Below are positions 4,646 through 8,496 of a stretch of DNA of 8,496 nucleotides, piece after piece. Both the position numbers and the translations under genes were made by a program. Source of the DNA: Thermoplasmata archaeon (GTDB lineage Archaea; Thermoplasmatota; Thermoplasmata; Thermoplasmatales; Thermoplasmataceae); contig JAJYDZ010000054.1 of the NCBI GenBank assembly GCA_021790415.1, forward strand, positions 1 to 8,496, read 5' to 3'. The number at the start of each line of letters is the position of its first letter. Within the stretch, counting starts at the first letter, position 1. The notes beneath the pieces were generated by a model. The model saw only the letters and a list, made by a program, of their open reading frames with translations. It ran no database searches and was not told where the DNA came from.

Positions 4646-6220
4646 TTCAGGTAAAAGTTCTTCTTCTTTATTTATCTTTTCACTGTTTTCCAATTGGAGT
4701 GATAGCCATTTTCGTCTGAATCCCATAATCCCAGCGCTTGGTGGAAGAGATGTGACCTCAAGAGACAATCCTCTGGTTTCCCTAATGGTGAAAGCCGTTA
4801 TAATAGCACCTATAAATGAAATTAATGAAAGAAGATAGAATTCCCCAGAATCTCCTAAAACCTGTCCAAGTATAAGGAAAAGGAAAGTGAATATTCCCGC
4901 TCCAAGTTTAGCTATGGAAGAAGCAATGCCATGGGCAGTCGATCTTATATTTGTGGGAAACAACTCCGTTGGTAATATGAATGTAGTAGTATTTGGACCT
5001 ATATTTCCAAACATATAAGAAAGACCAAAAATGACAATAAATATAGAAAGTTGGCCAGTAAGATAAGTATAAAAATAACCTGTTATGAAATAAGACAACG
5101 CCATAACCAGAAAGCCCATCCACTGAAGCGTTTTTCTTCCAACACCATCAACTAGTGCAACGGCAATAAAATATCCAGGAACTGCAAAAAGCCCAGCCAG
5201 TATGGAATCTCCAACTGCAATATTGAACACAGCTGTATGAATTGCTCCACTTGTGGTATAACCTATATTTTCTAAAATAAAGCTATTATTCAAGGTGGTT
5301 CCGTAGAAAGCCATGTCAAAGATAAACCAGGTAATTGAGGTTCCAATAACGAATATAATATATTTGTTCAGGCTGCTAGCGTATTTAGTATTGTTACCCC
5401 TTTCCTTGGGCGCTGATCTCTTTAGCTTTGCCAGTTCAGCGCCAGAGGGGGTGTCTTTTGCACCGAGGATCCTCTGAGTAGCAGATTCAGCACCATATTT
5501 GTCGTGTTCAACTTGAAGCGCATACCTTGGAGTTTCAAGCATTTGCCTTCTAAGTTTCACCACATATAGTGCGGGGATTATCCCTATGGCTAGCATTATT
5601 CTCCAGGAATACTGTAATGGGAAGAACGTAATGGAAAGCAAGCCTACAAGGGCACCGGCAAGGAGTCCAAGTCCTTGCATTGAAAATACTAATGCAACAA
5701 GTTTTCCCCGGTGTTTTGCACTTGAATATTCACTCATGATTGTGGAGCTTATGGGATAATCTCCACCAACTCCTATTCCCATAAGAAATCTGGACGCAAT
5801 AAGAATATAGTAATTCATTGAGACTGCTGATAGCGCAGTAAAGGCGATCATAATTCCAAGTTCAAGACCATATACCGCCCTTCTGCCAAAACGATCAGAT
5901 ATATTACCAAGAACTGCGGCACCAACAAAAGCTCCAAAGAGAGCAGCTGAAGTTATAGCCCCCTCCACAAGTTTGTCTTCCCGAACCGCATATCCAAGGA
6001 ACGATACGTGATTTGTAAGCGATCCAATATTAAATCCCAGTGGTGATGCAAGTATTGGCATAGCCACCTCCAATATAAATAGAAGATACGCGTCAGTGAA
6101 AAATCCCATACCTGCAACAAGCATCATTTTTAAGTGGCGTCGGTTCAAACCTGATTCGTCAAGGCTTTTCAGAACATTTTCCTCAGAATTGACTTCCGAC
6201 ACTATGGCAAATGTTGGCAT
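4625..6220 (-). CDS. MFS transporter, phosphate:H+ symporter (PHS)-like
   Basis: A 531-residue, 12-helix major facilitator. The signature motifs are FFTDAYLLFILE (40-51) in the first helix, DRFGRR (109-114) in the loop between helices 2 and 3, GIGVGGDYPISSTIMSEY (148-165) with RGKLVALVFSMQG after it, and TWFIFDMAFYGTTLN (297-311) in the second half. The GGDYP...SE and DxAFYG patterns are those of the PHS family of inorganic phosphate transporters; sugar or organic-acid transport by a related member is possible. It has a hydrophilic N-terminal arm of about 30 residues and an unusual charged tail. The start is ATG at 6220 with no Shine-Dalgarno but a TATA box at 6242-6255, so leaderless. Its last residues (GPVDQR) and stop are encoded inside the tRNA-Ala gene, a 21-base overlap. 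Confidence 0.85.
   Translation of the reverse strand: MPTFAIVSEVNSEENVLKSLDESGLNRRHLKMMLVAGMGFFTDAYLLFILEVAMPILASPLGFNIGSLTNHVSFLGYAVREDKLVEGAITSAALFGAFVGAAVLGNISDRFGRRAVYGLELGIMIAFTALSAVSMNYYILIASRFLMGIGVGGDYPISSTIMSEYSSAKHRGKLVALVFSMQGLGLLAGALVGLLSITFFPLQYSWRIMLAIGIIPALYVVKLRRQMLETPRYALQVEHDKYGAESATQRILGAKDTPSGAELAKLKRSAPKERGNNTKYASSLNKYIIFVIGTSITWFIFDMAFYGTTLNNSFILENIGYTTSGAIHTAVFNIAVGDSILAGLFAVPGYFIAVALVDGVGRKTLQWMGFLVMALSYFITGYFYTYLTGQLSIFIVIFGLSYMFGNIGPNTTTFILPTELFPTNIRSTAHGIASSIAKLGAGIFTFLFLILGQVLGDSGEFYLLSLISFIGAIITAFTIRETRGLSLEVTSLPPSAGIMGFRRKWLSLQLENSEKINKEEELLPEGPVDQR
4666..4676 (-). promoter_or_regulatory. Possible internal TATA box for tRNA-Ala
   Basis: The minus strand reads GATAAATAAAG, 21-31 bases before the tRNA 5' end and inside the coding sequence of the transporter (codons for INK near its end). 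Archaeal tRNA genes usually use a TATA box at this distance, so the tRNA may be transcribed independently of the transporter. Confidence 0.4.
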
Positions 6221-6241
6221 AAAATAACAACATTTCCTATT

Positions 6242-6255
6242 TAGTATATATACTA
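6242..6255 (-). promoter_or_regulatory. Palindromic TATA box of the transporter gene
   Basis: TAGTATATATACTA is a perfect 14-bp palindrome, 22-35 bases before the transporter ATG. As a TATA element at the leaderless distance it is the likely promoter; its symmetry would also suit a dimeric repressor. Confidence 0.5.
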
Positions 6256-6324
6256 TATATATGTATTTACCCTACATATTTATTTGTATATACATCCGTA
6301 AATGATTAAGTATAATTACAATCC

Positions 6325-6395
6325 TGACAATCAAAATAGTAAAGAAAAAGAAAATCAAACCAACACTAACAAATATTTGTTTAACCTGATTGTCA
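6325..6395. repeat. TGACAATCA inverted pair before ipk
   Basis: TGACAATCA at 6325-6333 and its exact reverse complement TGATTGTCA at 6387-6395 flank 53 bases of AT-rich DNA. The right copy lies 15-23 bases before the ipk start. Two facing copies of one site are consistent with a regulator binding both sides of the ipk promoter. No known motif is recognised. Confidence 0.35.
6368..6381 (+). promoter_or_regulatory. Palindromic TATA-like element of the ipk operon
   Basis: AACAAATATTTGTT is a perfect 14-bp palindrome with an AAATATTT core 29-42 bases before the ipk ATG. No Shine-Dalgarno precedes that ATG, so a leaderless or near-leaderless mRNA starting just downstream fits. It sits between the two TGACAATCA copies. 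Confidence 0.4.
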
Positions 6396-6409
6396 TATTG
6401 GTATTGTAA

Positions 6410-7138
6410 ATGATCGCAATAAAACTTGGGGGAAGCTTCATAACCGATAAATCAAGTTACAGGACATTTAAAAGGGATGAAACTGAGAGGGCATTAAGGG
6501 GAATAATCAAATTTGGCGAACCATTTGTACTGGTTCACGGAGCGGGTTCCTTTGGTCACATATTATGCAAAAAGAACGGTTTTCCAGGTAGTTATAAAGG
6601 CAAAGAAGTACAACTTTCCAGAGTTAAAAGTGATACAGGTTTTCTGAACGGAAGCATAATAGAAATTTTACTGGATTTGGGTATGGCTCCAGTTAGCTTT
6701 TCGCCTTTCTATCTCAGGCGAAAGAACACCTTTGACTATTCATCAGTTCTTAATTCAGTGGAAGCAGGTTTTCTTCCTGTCCTATATGGCGATATTTATA
6801 TTGATGGGAATGATGTTAAGATATATTCCGGTGACAGTATAATGTTTGATATTTGTAATCTATTGAATCCAACTGATGCAATTTTTATGGGAGATGTAGA
6901 CGGTATATTTGATAGAGATCCAAAAATATATCCTGAAAGCCAACTCCTTAGAACAGTGAAAACACAACAAGATTTCAACGCAATATCCAATGACGTAACC
7001 GGTGGCATGGGTGGAAAGTACATAGCTATGAAGAAGATAGCCTCACTTGGAATTCGAACCTCCATGATGAACGGATTATATCCAGAGAGGCTTAACGATC
7101 TCCATAATGATAATTTTTATGGTTCGGTGATTGAATGA
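6410..7138 (+). CDS. ipk: Isopentenyl phosphate kinase
   Basis: IPK phosphorylates isopentenyl phosphate with ATP to isopentenyl diphosphate, the step where archaeal mevalonate routes (including the Thermoplasma route through mevalonate 3,5-bisphosphate) meet. It is an amino-acid-kinase-fold enzyme of 242 residues, the normal length. Seen in the sequence: KLGGSFITDKS (5-15) with the phosphate-binding Lys5 and glycines; LVHGAGSFGH (41-50) ending in His50, the family's hallmark histidine that contacts the substrate phosphate; YSGDSI (139-144); FMGDVDGIFDRDP (159-171) for nucleotide binding; and DVTGGMGGKY (195-204). The product is cytoplasmic. It is first in a cluster with the isomerase, whose ATG overlaps its stop (ATGA), so the two enzymes of consecutive steps are translated together. 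No oddities seen. Confidence 0.95.
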   Translation: MIAIKLGGSFITDKSSYRTFKRDETERALRGIIKFGEPFVLVHGAGSFGHILCKKNGFPGSYKGKEVQLSRVKSDTGFLNGSIIEILLDLGMAPVSFSPFYLRRKNTFDYSSVLNSVEAGFLPVLYGDIYIDGNDVKIYSGDSIMFDICNLLNPTDAIFMGDVDGIFDRDPKIYPESQLLRTVKTQQDFNAISNDVTGGMGGKYIAMKKIASLGIRTSMMNGLYPERLNDLHNDNFYGSVIE

Positions 7139-8181
7139 TTGAAAACAGGAAGGAGGAGCACATAAGGATTGCAGAACAGAAAGAGGTCACATCTTCACAT
7201 AATTATTGGGATGATATTACACTTGTACACAGGGCTATTCCCGAGATCGATTTCGATGAAATCAAAACCTCGGTTGTCTTCCTCAAAAAGAAGCTTAACT
7301 ATCCCATGATTATTTCTTCAATGACAGGCGGCACCGATCTGGCAAAAAAAATAAACAGAAATCTCGCAGCCGCTGCAGAGAAGTTCGGAATTGGTATGGG
7401 ACTGGGAAGCATGAGGGCCGCAGTTGAGAAGAAAGAACTGGAAGATACTTTTTCGGTTATAAATGATTATAAAGTTCCAATGAAGATCGCAAACATTGGC
7501 GCTCCTCAATTGCTAAAACAGGGGAAGCCAGCTTTCACGAATAAGCAGATAGATGAGGTTTTCAATCTAATCGAAGCTGATTTTCTTGCCATACATTTTA
7601 ATTTTCTTCAGGAAATGGTACAACCAGAAGGAGATAGAAATGCAAAGGGGATTCTTAAGAGGCTAAGTGAGGTTGCTGCAAGCTATCCTGTTATTGCAAA
7701 AGAGACTGGAAATGGATTTTCGCACAACGACGCATTGAATCTCATAGATTCCGGAGTTAAAGCCATAGATGTTGGGGGTTTAGGCGGAACATCCTTCGCA
7801 GCAATTGAATATTACAGGGCAGAAAAAGTGAATGACAAAGAAAAGATGAGATCTGGGCTCACATTTTGGGATTGGGGCATCCCTTCACCCGCTTCCATAA
7901 TAGAATGCAGGGGAAAAGTTCCAGTAATAGGTAGCGGGGGTCTCAGGAATGGCCTTGATCTGGCAAAGGCACTGAGTCTGGGCGCACAAATTGGTGGTTT
8001 TGCCCGCTCATTCCTTTCAGGGGCAGATAAGGGGATTGAAGAATTGGAATCAAATATTAGCATGACGATTAGAGAATTGAAAGTTGCCATGCTTCTCACA
8101 GGGTCAAAAAAACCCTCTGATCTTAGAAAAGCAAGATCAATGATAACAGGAAAGTTGAAGGATTGGGTATACAATGACTGA
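7135..8181 (+). CDS. fni: Type 2 isopentenyl-diphosphate delta-isomerase (FMN)
   Basis: Interconverts isopentenyl and dimethylallyl diphosphate, using reduced FMN and Mg2+, supplying the primer for isoprenoid ether lipids. The 348 residues match the family length and show a TIM-barrel FMN enzyme throughout: RKEEHIRI at the N-terminus, SSMTGGT (61-67), GLGSMRAAVE (89-98), ANIGAP (119-124), HFNFLQEMVQPEGD (154-167) with the conserved His154, Asn156, Gln159, Glu160 and the QPEGD segment, AKETGNG (188-194), DVGGLGGTSFAAIE (212-225), and the phosphate-binding GSGGLRNGLDLAKAL (266-280). HFNFLQE replaces the more usual HLNPLQE, a mild change. The start overlaps ipk by four bases and the stop overlaps the ZPR1 start by eight, indicating one operon. 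Confidence 0.95.
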   Translation: MIENRKEEHIRIAEQKEVTSSHNYWDDITLVHRAIPEIDFDEIKTSVVFLKKKLNYPMIISSMTGGTDLAKKINRNLAAAAEKFGIGMGLGSMRAAVEKKELEDTFSVINDYKVPMKIANIGAPQLLKQGKPAFTNKQIDEVFNLIEADFLAIHFNFLQEMVQPEGDRNAKGILKRLSEVAASYPVIAKETGNGFSHNDALNLIDSGVKAIDVGGLGGTSFAAIEYYRAEKVNDKEKMRSGLTFWDWGIPSPASIIECRGKVPVIGSGGLRNGLDLAKALSLGAQIGGFARSFLSGADKGIEELESNISMTIRELKVAMLLTGSKKPSDLRKARSMITGKLKDWVYND

Positions 8182-8496
8182 TCAAGAAAGAAACTCAGAG
8201 AAAAACGTACCAGTTGAAAGGGAAACAAGCATTGAATGTCCAGTATGTTCAAGCAAACTTTTTTTAGTTTATTATACAACAGAAATATCATTTGAGCGGG
8301 AAATATATATTCAAAGCTATGTGTGCCATAACTGCCTCTATAAGGAAAGTGAAATTTTCCAGCTTAACAGCGGCGAACCCATAAGAGTCACGATGAATGT
8401 GCAATCTCCTGAGGATCTTGGCACACTCCTTTACAGATCACCGTCAACAACGGTGTTAATTCCAGAAATAGCAGCTGAAATCTATCCCGGGGAAAA
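8174..8496 (+). CDS. ZPR1-type zinc-finger protein, 3' end cut by window edge
   Basis: The 107 visible residues hold one ZPR1 zinc finger: ECPVCSSKL (21-29) and YVCHNCLYKE (49-58) give four zinc-binding cysteines (22, 25, 51, 54). The family's typical downstream sequence follows: RVTMNVQSPEDLGTLLYRSP and VLIPEIAAEIYPG. Eukaryotic ZPR1 has two such modules and acts as a chaperone for translation factor eEF1A; archaeal forms are single-module and less well studied, so a similar role in protein folding or translation is an inference. The N-terminal 19 residues are charged and probably disordered. The ATG at 8174 overlaps the isomerase stop (ATGACTGA), so translation is likely coupled. The C-terminal part of the module lies beyond the window. 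Confidence 0.85.
   Translation, partial: MTDQERNSEKNVPVERETSIECPVCSSKLFLVYYTTEISFEREIYIQSYVCHNCLYKESEIFQLNSGEPIRVTMNVQSPEDLGTLLYRSPSTTVLIPEIAAEIYPGE

Noticed and set aside
7812..8291. 159-residue minus-strand frame across the end of fni and the start of ZPR1
   Set aside because: It is antisense to two well-supported genes with conserved motifs and has no recognisable protein pattern.
1..8496. CRISPR array, insertion-sequence ends or long tandem repeats
   Set aside because: No regularly spaced repeats, no transposase, and no terminal inverted repeats with target duplications were found on reading both strands; the only long exact repeat noticed is the tRNA-derived pair.

Overview
The window looks like archaeal DNA, most likely from an acidophilic, cell-wall-less Thermoplasmatales lineage (Thermoplasma / Ferroplasma / Cuniculiplasma type). 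The reasons are an isopentenyl phosphate kinase, a type 2 (FMN) isopentenyl diphosphate isomerase, an archaeal ZPR1 zinc-finger protein, start codons lying about 25 bases from TATA-like boxes with no Shine-Dalgarno (leaderless style), and an intron-free tRNA-Ala without encoded CCA. The exact genus is an inference.

Layout. Positions 1-492 (minus) hold a 3'-truncated gene for a YwgA-like winged-helix protein. Positions 637-656 are a 20-bp exact copy of the 3' end of the tRNA-Ala(TGC) gene at 4574-4645, and the matching copy is 4571-4590. The two direct repeats bracket about 3.9 kb that behaves like an integrated element in the downstream side of the tRNA gene. Everything inside reads on the minus strand. 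From the tRNA end leftwards it holds: the N-terminal part of a tyrosine integrase broken by frameshifts; a cysteine-rich open frame whose cysteine spacing matches halocin C8, fused to the broken integrase; two tiny two-helix membrane proteins; a two-helix protein with a helical tail; a four-helix membrane protein; a truncated single-helix protein; a decayed HhH-GPD DNA glycosylase; an unidentified remnant; and a two-gene pair of a small protein and a retropepsin-like aspartic protease.

To the right of the tRNA is chromosome-like DNA. A PHS-type MFS transporter on the minus strand runs its last 21 bases into the tRNA gene. A 190-base, palindrome-rich divergent promoter region follows. Then comes the plus-strand cluster ipk - fni - ZPR1, with 4- and 8-base overlaps. 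IPK makes isopentenyl diphosphate and the isomerase makes dimethylallyl diphosphate, the two last steps before archaeal ether-lipid synthesis.

The most notable content is the island: a probable remnant of an archaeal bacteriocin (halocin C8-like) locus with small membrane proteins that could be immunity or export partners, carried on a dead tRNA-integrated element. Family assignments are from remembered motifs, since no search was possible.
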